Below, one piece after another: positions 47,547 to 57,800 of a stretch of 64,000 bases of DNA. Positions within the stretch are counted from its first letter, which is position 1. Each line of letters begins with the position of its first letter. This DNA is from Ascochyta rabiei (taxonomy: Eukaryota; Ascomycota; Dothideomycetes; Pleosporales; Didymellaceae): contig NC_082414.1 of the NCBI RefSeq assembly GCF_004011695.2, positions 620,001-684,000 on the forward strand. The letters run 5' to 3'. The notes beneath the pieces are model-generated. The model did no database searches and was not told the DNA's origin. It saw nothing but the letters and a program-made list of their open reading frames with translations. The translations under genes and the position numbers were made by a program.

Positions 47547-47966
47547 ATGTCTTCAGGCCTCATGGATACCGAAAAGGGCGGCGAGCAGACCCAGTACGAA
47601 GCTGAGAACAGCGACATGCTCCCTCACAAGCAGGAAGCTGGTCAGCTAGGAGGTACCATCTCGATATCCAAAATCTATCACGACTTTGACAGACCTCCTA
47701 ACGCAGCCACAGCTACAACCGTGCCAAGCACAGAACAACCTACACAACTCGACAACAGCAAGACCAACGAGCCAAACACACAAGGCATCACACCCGCCGA
47801 CAAAATCCGCTACGGTCAGAGTATTCAGGAGGGCGGCATGGGTGGCAAGACAAATACGACGACGGGCGAAACAGACAAGGCTACCGACGAGGACAGTGCG
47901 ACGAAGGCGAGGAGGGAACAGGGGTACGATGGAGGGAAGGACATGGACCGGAACATTGGCGCCTAG
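47547..47966 (+). CDS. Small hydrophilic disordered protein, function unknown
   Basis: Single exon, 139 aa, start context ACAATGT. Rich in Thr, Glu, Gln, Lys, Gly and Asp, with no hydrophobic core, signal peptide or membrane segment. It contains a short more ordered-looking piece (I-S-I-S-K-I-Y-H-D-F-D) and a charged C-terminus. The composition recalls hydrophilin/LEA-like small fungal proteins, but I recognise no family. It sits between RFC5 (same strand) and the 3' end of MRS2 (convergent). Confidence 0.65.
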   Translation: MSSGLMDTEKGGEQTQYEAENSDMLPHKQEAGQLGGTISISKIYHDFDRPPNAATATTVPSTEQPTQLDNSKTNEPNTQGITPADKIRYGQSIQEGGMGGKTNTTTGETDKATDEDSATKARREQGYDGGKDMDRNIGA

Positions 47967-48275
47967 ATTGGGAGCTACCAAAACAAAGCTCACACTTGAG
48001 GCTTGTTTTATCGGTCTTGGGTACCCGTGCCATGTCCGTTGACGACACGATTGTAAATCACAAACAAAAGGACAGGACATTGCAACGGTTTTGATGGCTC
48101 CAATATCTTACAACTACATGAGTGCGTAACAGCGTCCAACAGTTGTTATCCCATGCCAATCTATCCATCCAAAACGCCTGCGCTATGCAATTAAACGTGA
48201 CCATGCATCCATGCCAGAGAGAAGATGTGAGTTGAGAAAAGTCAGTAAACCACACGGTGTGCACAAGCGCTGCTC
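47967..48275. other. Convergent intergenic region
   Basis: About 310 bp between the 3' ends of the small acidic gene and MRS2. Probably shared 3' untranslated sequence. Nothing else seen. Confidence 0.5.
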
Positions 48276-49915
48276 TCAACGACTGGAGACGTCCTCAGCC
48301 CTGTTCTCTGCCTTGGCCAACTTCCTCGACAAAGCTCTCTCCCTGTGGATCAGATCGCCCAGGGTATCAGCGCCGCGCGGCTTGATGGCACCCACACCGA
48401 TAGCATCAGATACGCTCTCAGAAGTTCCGCGGACGCTGGCACGTCCACCACCGCTCCAGACACCCAGCCCCCAGATGCCCTTTTGCGAGCTGCTTACGAT
48501 GCTGCCCGGCCCGTGGGCATACATGCTGACGCGCTGCACGCGCCTCAGCTTCTGCAGTCCGTAGATGGCGACCAAAGTGCCGAAGAGGGTGCACCAGCCA
48601 GACACACCGTAGAAGCCAAAGTCGGATTCTTCGATGAAATTCTTCAGGTTCATGCCGTACAGGGCCGCGACGAAAGTGCCTGCGGTGATGGCGAGGGTGA
48701 GGATGGAGAACTTGAGATCGAGAAGCATGAGAGAATTGCGGTTAGCGTCAAGGATGGCCTTCACGCTACACAGGAGGTCAGTATGGATGGGGAACGTTGA
48801 GAGATGGAAGCAGGACAAACGTACATCTCCTCCGTGTTGCGGATGGAAGATACGAGGTTTTCGGCAGCCTGGACGATTTCGTCGGCGACTTTGTGGTAGG
48901 ATTCTAGCAGCATCTCGACTTCGGTGTGGTCGTCCTCCTCGCGCGTCTTGCCCTCTGCCTTCTCGCTCAGATACATGGCGCTCAGGTCATCGTCGGCTTC
49001 GAGGAGTTCTTCGAGCGCATTGCGCACCAGGCGCGCCTTCTGCTCAAAGCTGCCGAGTTTCTTGGAGTAGATGAGCAGGTAACGGAGCTTGTCGCGATCA
49101 ATGTCTTCCTCCAACTCGCGGAGCACGCGCACGACGGGCTCGCTGACGCCTTCAAATTCCTTCTCGAGCGAGAGCGTGACGCTGATGAGCACAGCTTCGA
49201 GGGCGCGGAACTCGTACGCCAGGGTGCCGTTTGCGACGGATTCTTTCTGACGCAGCTTCAGGTCGAGATCGTACATGAAGACGCTCTGCGACTTGGAGTC
49301 GGTGGTGCCGTAAGCGTCGAAGACGAGGACGCGATTGTGCTTGAGCAGGACGCGCAGGTTGAGCAGGTTGATGAGGATGGCGGAAGGGCGGACGAGAATG
49401 TGTGGCAGCAGGGACGAGTCGATTTTGCGCAGATCTCGTGGGAGCAGACCATACTTTGCAATCAGCTCGCTCTTCTTGAATTCGCCGCTCACGAGCGTGA
49501 CGTTGCCGTGCTCGTCCAGCTCTGTGCAGCGCATCTTCAGCTCGTTGGCTGTGCGCATCATGCGCCCCAGGCTGCCACCGTAGCCGGAGCCGTTTGTCGA
49601 GCCATCGTCGGTGCTGGTGCTGGTGCTGTTCGACGGCGGTACGGGCGGTTGCAGAAGGCCGCGCGCGTGCGGTTTCTTCGGCCTGAACATGCTCGGCCAC
49701 GCGCTGCATGGCCCAGACGTCGAGAAGCCACGCGCGCCCGGCACCGAACAGGTCGTCAGGCATGGCGTCGACTGGATGCATGTGCGGCGCTGTCTCCCCA
49801 GACGGGCGCCGCATTGCGCAACCGGCGATTCGAACGCATGATTGACCTGGGCGCGCAGGAAGCTCAAGACCGACGGCGATGGAACGGCGACCTTACGAAG
49901 CAGATTCGGCGGCAT
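48276..49915 (-). CDS. MRS2: CorA-family mitochondrial Mg2+ channel (MRS2/LPE10-like)
   Basis: Two exons, 48,825-49,915 and 48,276-48,765, with a 59-bp intron (GTACGT..TAG). The product is 526 aa. It forms the inner-membrane Mg2+ influx channel. A long matrix-side alpha/beta and helical region is followed by a first membrane helix ending in the hallmark G-M-N motif (residues 401-403, after A-A-L-Y), a short loop with acidic residues (E-E-S-D), and a second helix (W-C-T-L-F-G-T-L). The chosen ATG at 49,915 gives a basic, Ser/Arg-rich N-terminus starting M-P-P-N-L-L-R-K, a plausible mitochondrial presequence. An in-frame ATG at 49,990 would add 25 residues that look less like one. It shares a 191-bp divergent promoter with the DUF1115-like gene. 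A 453-codon frame on the opposite strand is an antisense shadow. Confidence 0.93.
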
Positions 49916-50028
49916 GTCTCTCCGTTGGCGGGCGTGTCTCGTCGTTATCGTCGCGCCATGCGTTTCGTTGTTGGCTTGTTGGCCCACCATTCGCCATACA
50001 TGGCGGTAGTACCTATGGAAAATCTCAC

Positions 50029-50040
50029 TGACGTCACGTG
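50029..50040. promoter_or_regulatory. Overlapping CRE and E-box (TGACGTCACGTG) in a divergent promoter
   Basis: The full palindrome TGACGTCA (ATF/CREB-type bZIP site) overlaps CACGTG (bHLH E-box) by two bases. It lies between the MRS2 start (49,915, minus) and the DUF1115-like start (50,107, plus). Both motifs are exact matches to known consensus sites; function is inferred from position. Confidence 0.5.
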
Positions 50041-50106
50041 CAGGCGTGCATGGTCTGCTGCTTCTCTATTACTGGCCGCAACTATACGAGCATCAACTAT
50101 ACAAGC

Positions 50107-50502
50107 ATGTCCTCGGTACCACTCTACAACGCCCTGGTTCGAACACACCACATCACCTCGCGCAGAAAGGTCGCCAAACTACGCGCTGCAGCTTCAAATC
50201 ACAATGTCTATGCCTTCCTGCGCTACGGAGGCTGCCCAGGTATCATGTACTGTCAAGGCTCGGAACCAGGAGTCCGGGACTGGCTAGGGGACGTCCAGAG
50301 ATTGCGCTACAAGGACTTTCAACTAGTAAAGAAACCTGCGGAGAAGCAGATCGAGGCTCAGGCAAACGATCGCAGCGTGCCTTATGGCAAGCTGGAAGAG
50401 ACGGACACCGTCAAGGAGTTTGGGGCGCAGATGGAGAGTTTCGGCGTATGGAGCTGGTGGAGGGTTGGTATGGGCTATCAAAAAGACAAATCTCAGCCCT
50501 GA
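50107..50502 (+). CDS. DUF1115 (Prp3 C-terminal-like) small protein
   Basis: Single exon, 131 aa. The pattern P-L-Y-N-x-L-V-R-T-H-H-I near the start, then S-R-R-K, N-V-Y-A-F-L-R-Y-G, G-C-P-G-I-M-Y-C-Q-G and L-G-D-V-Q-R-L-R-Y-K-D matches the DUF1115 fold found at the C-terminus of Prp3 and RWDD2-type proteins: a basic helix region, a G-x-P-G-x-x-x-x-x-G turn and an R-L-R/K-W-like motif. In Prp3 this domain is ferredoxin-like and contacts U4/U6 snRNA; in small stand-alone proteins the role is unknown. A longer frame upstream lacks a good ATG. The stop lies just before the hydrolase pseudogene. Confidence 0.8.
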   Translation: MSSVPLYNALVRTHHITSRRKVAKLRAAASNHNVYAFLRYGGCPGIMYCQGSEPGVRDWLGDVQRLRYKDFQLVKKPAEKQIEAQANDRSVPYGKLEETDTVKEFGAQMESFGVWSWWRVGMGYQKDKSQP

Positions 50503-50509
50503 ACACAAC

Positions 50510-50992
50510 AAGTACTGCGCGAGACATTAGCTCCCTGTCGTGGCATCGAAGATTTTGTACTGGTTGGCTGGTTATTTGGCGGAGCGCCCGTCTTCACTAT
50601 TGCTGGTTCAGATTCACGGGTCGTAGGATGTGCAACTGTGGCCAGTCAGACTGCGGAAACGGAGGACATCTACACACGGAGTCCGAGACCACTTCTATTA
50701 TTGCATGGCACTGGTGACCGAACACTGAGCACGAGCTGTTTAGAAGCCTGTATAAGTCGTATGGATCAAAGCGCGACTGACATCTTCATTTTTCCCCCAA
50801 CGACGATCATGCTCTTACGAAAAACTCGCACGAGGCTGAGTAGCTGATAGGGGGGTTTGTCCCGAGTTGCGCTGGAGTCGAGGCTGGCAACGGCGACGAG
50901 GACGAACTTGGGGAGAAGCTAGTAATCGACGAGGAGAAGATGCAGCTGATGGCGAAGGAGGGTGATTTACGACGCAACGAGATTGTGCAGTA
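50510..50992 (+). pseudogene. Alpha/beta-hydrolase (dienelactone-hydrolase-like) pseudogene
   Basis: Hydrolase sequence is visible but split over frames. One frame gives E-D-F-V-L-V-G-W-L-F-G-G, then V-V-G-C-A-T-V-A-S-Q-T, then L-L-L-L-H-G-T-G-D (acidic catalytic region). After a small indel near 50,740 another frame continues with L-Y-K-S-Y-G-S-K, an in-frame TGA, N-D-D-H-A-L-T (catalytic His), an in-frame TAG (50,840 region) and a C-terminal tail ending at 50,992. The nucleophile elbow reads G-W-L-F-G, so the catalytic Ser is Leu, consistent with TCA to TTA. No ATG start was found. A broken gene, 5'-truncated. Confidence 0.75.
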
Positions 50993-51388
50993 ATCAGCGC
51001 CGGATGAGCGTTACAACTAAAATGTGCTGGGTACTCTAAAACCGAGAATTTTCTGTGTTCACCCTGCTTACTGAGTGAGAGGTTAGCGACGCCAATCTTC
51101 CGCTCGTCCTTGATCAACATTCGAGGCTTGTCCTCTGCCAAAAACACTGCTTTGGTCGCGACTGAATCTAATAGGCACAGCTGCGCTCATTTCCACACAC
51201 ACAGGAAGCTGCAAGGTACAACGCCTGAAAACAATTTTGACGGGGTTCTGACCTGGCAAACATCGCCCTCGTTTCCTCAACGTCTGTCCAACTCAGAAGA
51301 GAAATATTAGAAGTTGTGTGCTGGTAATCTCTGCAGGTCCGGGAACGTGAACACATAATTTTTGAACGGGTGCTGCTATTCATACATG
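50993..51388. other. Intergenic, no gene seen
   Basis: About 400 bp between the hydrolase pseudogene and the 3' end of the quercetinase-like gene. Short frames only. Confidence 0.5.
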
Positions 51389-52465
51389 TTACACCGAGAC
51401 TCTAACATTGTATTTCTCCGCTGCCTTCTTCAGAGCCTCTGTGTCAAGTCCCCTGCTCTGGTCAGGTACCATGGTGCCCTCAAACTCGCCACCAGCCTCG
51501 GCAATTAGCGATTCCAGACCGTCGCCGCTTGAGTATGCCCAGAAGCGGACATATCTGTCCACGAACTCGACTGCAACTTCGGTGCCTGCTGGGATGAAGG
51601 CGGTCTCTCCTGCGCGGACAAGATTTACACTGCCGTCTATTGTGACGTTGATAGCCCCATCCAGGACGTGGTACACCTGATGTGTCTTCTCAAACGCGAA
51701 TGGCTTACTAAACACTGTATTGGTCAGGCGATTGCTTGACTCAACGCTAGTAATCGCAAAGTTCCCCGTCGATGCTTTGCTCTGTTTCGTTGTAATAAAC
51801 GGCTTTGACAAGACGCCTTCCAGCAGATGACACGGCCCAGTGTTTGCTTTCAGGTAGTAGCTTTTACCAGCCTCATCAGGCAAAACTGAATCTTCCTTGG
51901 TCCATTCGGAAACCTCAGCGCCCTGATACTCGCGTTGAAAAACAACGTCATAATTCTCCTTGATCTCACGGAACTTGGGTCCGAATGTATCTCCCGGATT
52001 CCGTGGATCAAACTCGTTGGCCACAACGCCATCGTACTTTTCGGACACAAAGCGGAAGAAATCTACCCACTGCCCCGGTGTTACCAGTCCAACGGTTTCA
52101 TTGTTCCCGTCGTCCAGTAACTGCGGCTGATGCACAATTTTAGGTGGAACGTAGCAGAAGTCTCCCGGTCCGAGAATCTTGCAGCGGTCGCCGGCCCAGA
52201 CTTTCAAATGGCCTCTGGTGCATAGGAAGACATCGTGCGCCAGATTGTGGTAGTGAAAACCTGGAGCATCGGCGACGGCTCCATCCAGCCCGAAAACGGA
52301 AATGAGACCCTCAGTCTCTTTTGCAGAGGCGAGAATGCGGACTGTGGATTTTGTGCCGGGAATGGTGATCGTCTCACCTTCGTAGGCAGGGATGATATAG
52401 GGCGAGGGCTTGCCGAGTGGTTGCTGCACGCGTGGCATGCTCGACGACGACGGTGCAACAGCCAT
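51389..52465 (-). CDS. Bicupin dioxygenase, quercetin 2,3-dioxygenase-like
   Basis: Single exon, 358 aa, matching the ~350-aa quercetinase (flavonol 2,4-dioxygenase) bicupin family, which opens the heterocyclic ring of flavonols and releases CO. The N-terminal cupin has the metal motif H71-x-H73 (G-F-H-Y-H-N) and H112 (P-K-I-V-H). The position of the usual Glu ligand is Asp78 (A-H-D-V-F). The second cupin (about 220-330) keeps the fold motifs G-E-T-A-F-I-P-A-G but lacks a full ligand set. No signal peptide, so intracellular, unlike secreted Aspergillus quercetinases. It could instead be a pirin- or homogentisate-like cupin with another substrate. A metabolic role on plant phenolics is inferred. 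Confidence 0.82.
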   Translation of the reverse strand: MAVAPSSSSMPRVQQPLGKPSPYIIPAYEGETITIPGTKSTVRILASAKETEGLISVFGLDGAVADAPGFHYHNLAHDVFLCTRGHLKVWAGDRCKILGPGDFCYVPPKIVHQPQLLDDGNNETVGLVTPGQWVDFFRFVSEKYDGVVANEFDPRNPGDTFGPKFREIKENYDVVFQREYQGAEVSEWTKEDSVLPDEAGKSYYLKANTGPCHLLEGVLSKPFITTKQSKASTGNFAITSVESSNRLTNTVFSKPFAFEKTHQVYHVLDGAINVTIDGSVNLVRAGETAFIPAGTEVAVEFVDRYVRFWAYSSGDGLESLIAEAGGEFEGTMVPDQSRGLDTEALKKAAEKYNVRVSV

Positions 52466-53410
52466 CTTATTTGAATTTGTCGTTGTGGCGGTGGTGGACG
52501 TTGAAGTGCGTGAGTTACGAGGCTCCAGTCTTTGACTGATGGATGAAGAAGGTGGTCAGGGCCTTTGTAGTGAGCCAACGCGAAGGCCGAGCTAGTGTAG
52601 GCTGTGGTTTAGTGATTGAGGTAAGTCAGAGTGGTATCGATCCAGAAACACAGTAGGCAAGTAATAAGTTGGTGGTCAAGGTCCATAAATACATGAGTCG
52701 GAAGTTGCCAATGTACGAATCGTACCAAGTCATCCCGCCCTCCGCATACGACGGTCACAGGTCGCGCAGTGGTGGTTCCGGAACGGTCCTTCTGGGCCAA
52801 TTACAGCTGGTACGATGGGGCTCTGCTCATGGTCCACGAATCCGCAAAGACCTACGCAGGCTATGCTGCACATCTCTTTATTACAAGTATGGAGACATCG
52901 GACAACCTCCGCGAGATCCGTACTCGGATCTCCACTATCTTCGACTTGGCTAGCATCACATCGTCAGTGGGAATGTTCAAGCAACCAAGTATCGTGACTG
53001 CGGTGGCGCATTGGAAGCTCCAGCGACATTTCCTCTCGACGCTGTTTGCGGTTTTCCACTTCGCTTGGACGAACCGACAACTTCGTTCCGCAATCGACGC
53101 AGGTGACGACTCCACATGACGCAGGCATCCCGAAAGTCGGCTAACATGCTCGTGTGGGGGAAGTGGGGCACCAGAGCCTCCACCGTCCACTCGCTTACCC
53201 CTCACCTAGCCCCGGATGTATTTCGACGGCCGCTGGGCGTTGTACAACCAGTGGACATCTAAGTCAGCGAAGGATGTGTTATACACTGGTACGAAATTCT
53301 ATTAACGAGCTCGTGGCCGCTAACGCTGCTGGTCTTCGTCCATTACGTTTGTAACACTCACGTTGAAGGTCCGCAGAATCTTTTGCTGCCTACAAAGTAC
53401 TCCATGTGGC
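52466..53410. other. Intergenic with a coding-like fragment
   Basis: 945 bp between the divergent quercetinase-like gene (minus) and the 3' end of the hydrolase gene (minus). Contains the doubtful ORF listed separately; no other feature. Confidence 0.45.
52769..53119 (+). CDS. Doubtful ORF, possible gene remnant
   Basis: 116-codon plus-strand frame. Its first ~70 residues look protein-like (S-F-W-A-N-Y-S-W-Y-D-G-A-L-L, then A-A-H-L-F-I-T-S-M-E-T-S) and the frame is open upstream to about 52,730, but the nearest start codon is GTG. The final ~45 residues look less natural. I recognise no family. It may be one exon of an unresolved gene or a decayed fragment. Confidence 0.25.
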   Translation: MVVPERSFWANYSWYDGALLMVHESAKTYAGYAAHLFITSMETSDNLREIRTRISTIFDLASITSSVGMFKQPSIVTAVAHWKLQRHFLSTLFAVFHFAWTNRQLRSAIDAGDDST

Positions 53411-54477
53411 TCACAACCTGTAAGATGCCTTCAACTGCTCCTCCAACCAATCGAATCCCTTCCTCTGCGTATCCCACGTCTTGCTTCCTTTTTTCATCTT
53501 TCCTACAAACGTATGCGGCTCTCCTTCGACCTCGATGAACCGTGTACTAACGCCATAGCCTTTCAATTTCTCTTCAAATTCTTTGCTTAATCGCATGGGG
53601 ATCGTTGTGTCAGCCGTACCGTGTACGATAGCCGTGGGTGGCCACTGCGTGTTGACGTTTAGAATTGGGTCAATTCTCTGAAGGTCGTTTGGGTAAGCAG
53701 GCCATATAGCCTTGATTACTGTCCCTGTTGCAATTTGATGCATAGCAAATCCCTGCCGTTGCTTAGGATTGGGGTGGTTCGGGTCAGATGCTTGGCCCTC
53801 CAGTGACATGCCGCCAATGAACACCACCTTCTCGTCGTGCACTGCTCTGATGTCTTCTTCTGAAAGAGGTTCATAGAAGTTCTTAGGCATGTCGGGCATA
53901 GGGTTGGTCCAGAAGGGATCTGAGAAGCATTTGGCGCCGTAGAAGTCCAGGATCGCTAGAGGAGGTTTAGGTGCGTTCCAAGCCTTTCCTATCATCAGCC
54001 AAAGGAATGGACCAGCGATACTAGAAAACATACTGTTGACAGCGCCAGATGTCCACCGGAACTTGTTCCCATAACCATGACTCTCTGCCCGTCAACTTTG
54101 ACCTTATTCCCATCATCTTTCAAGGCTGTCGCAAGACCACCATTCTGTGCCCAATCAAGCACATCACGCACATCAGCCATAGGACCGTCGAAGACGTTCA
54201 CCCCAGGACATAGACGGTGCTCGATCGCAAGTACAACCCATCCCCTTTCGACGCAATCCTGAATCTGGTCTCTATTGTTGATGCCTGCGTGACCGAGCAT
54301 GAACGCGCCGCCATGAATCCTGTCTGGTTGTCAAGAGATGCACCGATCAAGCTACTGATTCACTCACATGATCAAAGCAGGCGCAGGTGTATCCGCAGCA
54401 TCTGCTGCTGGCAGATATATGTCCGTTGGAATCTCGGCATTGCCAACCACCTTGTACGGCACTCGAAGCGACGCCAT
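53411..54477 (-). CDS. Alpha/beta-hydrolase fold-3 esterase/lipase-like protein
   Basis: Three exons: 54,368-54,477, 54,034-54,319 and 53,411-53,983. The product is 322 aa with start M-A-S-L-R-V-P-Y. The oxyanion motif H-G-G lies at 39-41, the nucleophile elbow G-T-S-S-G (Ser123) at 121-125, the acid Asp257 (H-G-T-A-D) and the catalytic His289 (E-P-H-T-F). This is the hormone-sensitive-lipase/fold-3 layout for hydrolysis of short esters. The first intron (48 bp) is canonical. For the second, the frame is kept only with a 50-bp GTATGT..AAG intron; the more obvious TAG five bases earlier breaks the frame. No signal peptide, so probably cytosolic. Substrate unknown. Confidence 0.85.
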
Positions 54478-54810
54478 CTTGTGAGATCCTTGGGATGTGA
54501 TGAGATACGTGAGCCGTATTTGGGCGAAGTCAATCGGTACACGTCGTGCACGGGTAAGACAGCCATCTGCCGCGGCCAGATCATGGTGTGGGTTTCAAAG
54601 AGGTTGTACGATCATCATGTACGAAGTTACCGGTAGTGCATACAACCGAGGTATTAGGGAAGGTTGACCCGATCACGAGGTTGGGTCCAAAGATGACAGA
54701 CAACATTCCGTAAAATAATTGAAATCAAACAGTTCGGAACGCCTCTTAATGGTATCTAAGGTGCAGAGTAGTCATCAGCGCCTGAGCCTCTCGTACTTGT
54801 TATGAACTGC
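54478..54810. other. Intergenic: hydrolase promoter and RRP12 3' region
   Basis: About 330 bp, including a short AT-rich patch near 54,705-54,735. No gene seen. Confidence 0.5.
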
Positions 54811-57800
54811 CTACCTCCTGCCACCTCCCCGACCGCCTCTGCCAAATCCACCTCTCCCTCTTGCACTCCTCCCCTTCTCGACCCTCCCGCCGCTCGAAAC
54901 CCTTTGTTTCTCGGCACCAAGCCCCTTGCGCTGAGTCTTCATGCCTCCACGGCCCATGCCCGAACCAGATTTTGCCCTTCTGGCTTCTTGCGCGTCGGCA
55001 CCATCGTCCTCCATATCCATGTCGTGATCGTCTTTAGTCCTCTTGTTACTGAACTTGATCTTGTTGCGTTGACCACGCTGTGCGGCGTCACGTCCGCGGA
55101 TTGCGTCAACGTAAGCGTTGATGCCAGCTTCTAGTGTCGTGTTATCTTCGTCCAGATCCAAGTCCATATCAACGTCGTCGTTGTTCTTGCCTGTCTTCCT
55201 GAACTTGATGCCACCTTCGTCATCAGAGTCGCCGAGAACGAGTTTGCCGTCTTCGTTGGTGCGAGCGGCGGTTCTCTTCTGTGGTTGCTGGCGTTGGCGA
55301 AGAGGTTTTGTCGACGAGATATTTCCAAGAGCCTTCTTCGACAACAGATCGAGAGGCTCGTCCTCATCTTCCACGATGTAGGTTTGTCCTGTCTTTGTCT
55401 TGCCAGCTCGCTGCTTGCTCTGCTTCTTGATAAATTCGTCCTCTGAATCGCCCCCTTCGCTCTCTTCGCTATCACTACCGTAGACGGCTTGATCATATTC
55501 ACTTTCGAACTTGCCCTTGGGCTTCTCCGCAGGGGCCCCACCATCCTCTTCAGCCTGCTGCTTCTTCTTTTTGCGCTGCTCGCGTGTTTTTCGGATGTTG
55601 ACGATGAGCTTGCGATCCTCGGGGGGACAAGCACGTTCGATGTCTTCAGCACCAAACTTGCGGACCAGACGTTCGACAATGTGCTTGACTTTGGCCTTAA
55701 AGTGGGCCTTGTGCTCGTGACTCCACACCATGAGGTTCTTCAGTAGGTTATTAAGACGTGGACGAACAAGTGATTCGGGTAGTGTGATGACCTCGACTTT
55801 GACGAAGCCAAGTACACTCTGAACAATCTCCCTGTTGGGATTTTGAAGGAAAATGTCCATCAGCTCGAGCAGGTTTGTGATTGTTTCGTTCGAAATTCTA
55901 CCATGGAACTGGTACAATATGCGGGTTACAGCTGTAATGGACGCAGATATCATGTGAGGCGTTGAAGCGGCCAGACCGGCTGAAACCATGGTGAAATACT
56001 CTTCCAAAGACGCCTCGACAGTGGGAGCGTCTGCAGGCATGTTGGGCACCTTGGTCTGTACAACCTGACCGCCCTCAGCCATCTTCTCGCCCATAGCTAC
56101 GAGCAGATTGTACGCAGCCTCACGCGCTTTCTCGTTCGTCTCCTTAGCAGAAATGACAACTTCAGAGAGAACAGAAGGGATGAAGTGGAGGTCGCTTTGC
56201 GGCAAGAACTCAATGACTTGCGAAGTAGCAAGCAGTCGATCTCGGCGCGCAGGCCCTGTTACTTTGTCTGCGCTCTGCAGCAGCAACTGCTGCAACTCTC
56301 CATTCCGTGCTTGAAGCGCTGCCTTTCCAGTCTCAGACTCCGATAATCGTGGAATCAGCTTGTAGGCTTTTTTCTGCAGCTGTGGGTCGTCGTCCTTGTT
56401 GATCATGATCTCTGCCATGCGGAACAATGAGCCATAGCTGTCCCGCGGGAGGTACAACGCGATGGTGATGATGAGGTCCATGAGTGTGTGGCTCATTGGC
56501 GGCATTTTATTCGAACCCTTGCCCTGCTTCTGCTTGTCGGCCTGTGTCTGTGGGCCTGCCTCTGGAATAGCTTGCTCAAGGTTTGAAGCTACACGCTCGA
56601 ATGTTTCGATAAGCTCCTTTTCAGGAATGATGCTGAGGAAAGCATTGATGGATCGAAGAATGGTACCACGATATTGTGGCAGCGTCTGGCTGTACACATT
56701 GAACAGAACTGCTAGCATGTTGCTAGCAAAGCTTGCAAGGTGGTCAAGATTCTTCTGCGCGTCACCCTTGGAGACTCGAAGCTGCTTGACGAGATCTTCA
56801 GCGCCCTCCAATTCCACGATTGCCTTGTTGCTGTCGACTAGATTCAGGATCGCCTTGCAGACATCGGTCCGTAGCTCAGCCTGGCTATAGAGGAGATTTG
56901 CCAGCATTTCGCAGAAGGATTGGTCAAACGCTTCATCCAGATCTAAAGGCAGGTCGCAGTAGCCAGGAAGAATGGACCAAATCTGCTGAACGACTGTCTC
57001 GAAAACTTTGATCTCCATAGTCTTTTCCCTCTGCCCATGATCGATGACCCTCTGAAAGAGTTGCTCGCTGAGGGGTACCATGACAGCCCGGAAGTGCGCA
57101 AGCTTGGTGTTATGGACGGCATCGCGGAGAAGAGGCAGCATCCAGACTCGGCCAGTCTGCCCAGGCGGCGGTCGCGGGAGGTTCAAAGGAAGGACATCGA
57201 GCACGGCATCTGGTCCCATAGCAGCTATGGCCCTCGAGATGACCGCATCTGCCTCTTTCTTCCCAGAGAAACTCTCGTTGCTTCTTAAATCGCCAACCAC
57301 CCTCAAGACTGGCCTCAGGATAGGATCAGAACGCCATCTCAAGGTCTCGAACATAGCTGATAACATGCTGAACACCTCCATCCACGCAGCCTGGAACTTG
57401 ACACTTAGCAGATTCTGAGCAGTTTTGGCAATCTTCTCTAGAGTCTTCTCGTCGTATATCGATGGTTCCAGGATGACAGTGTCGGGGATGATGTTGACTA
57501 AGAACGAGATCAGACATTCGGAAGCAGAAACACGAATGTTGTGCGAGGACGAGACCAGGAACTCGGAAACCATTATGAAGAGCTCTGGCAGCTTCGCAAA
57601 TGTGTCCTCGGGTTCGATGTGTGCAGCGACTTCGTATCCTCGCGAAATGACAGCGATCCAGGGTGGCAGCAGTTGCGAGTCATTCTTCGAGGGTTGGAGC
57701 TCGGAGATGACTTCCAACAGGCGAGGCAGCTTTGCAGACGCAACCTCGTCTGAGGCCATACCGGCAAAGATGACTTCAAAAATCTCAAAAGCGGCCATGG

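Noticed and set aside
48926..50287. 453-codon plus-strand ORF over MRS2
   Set aside because: Antisense shadow of the MRS2 first exon, with no family resemblance; MRS2 on the minus strand has the G-M-N motif and a proper intron.
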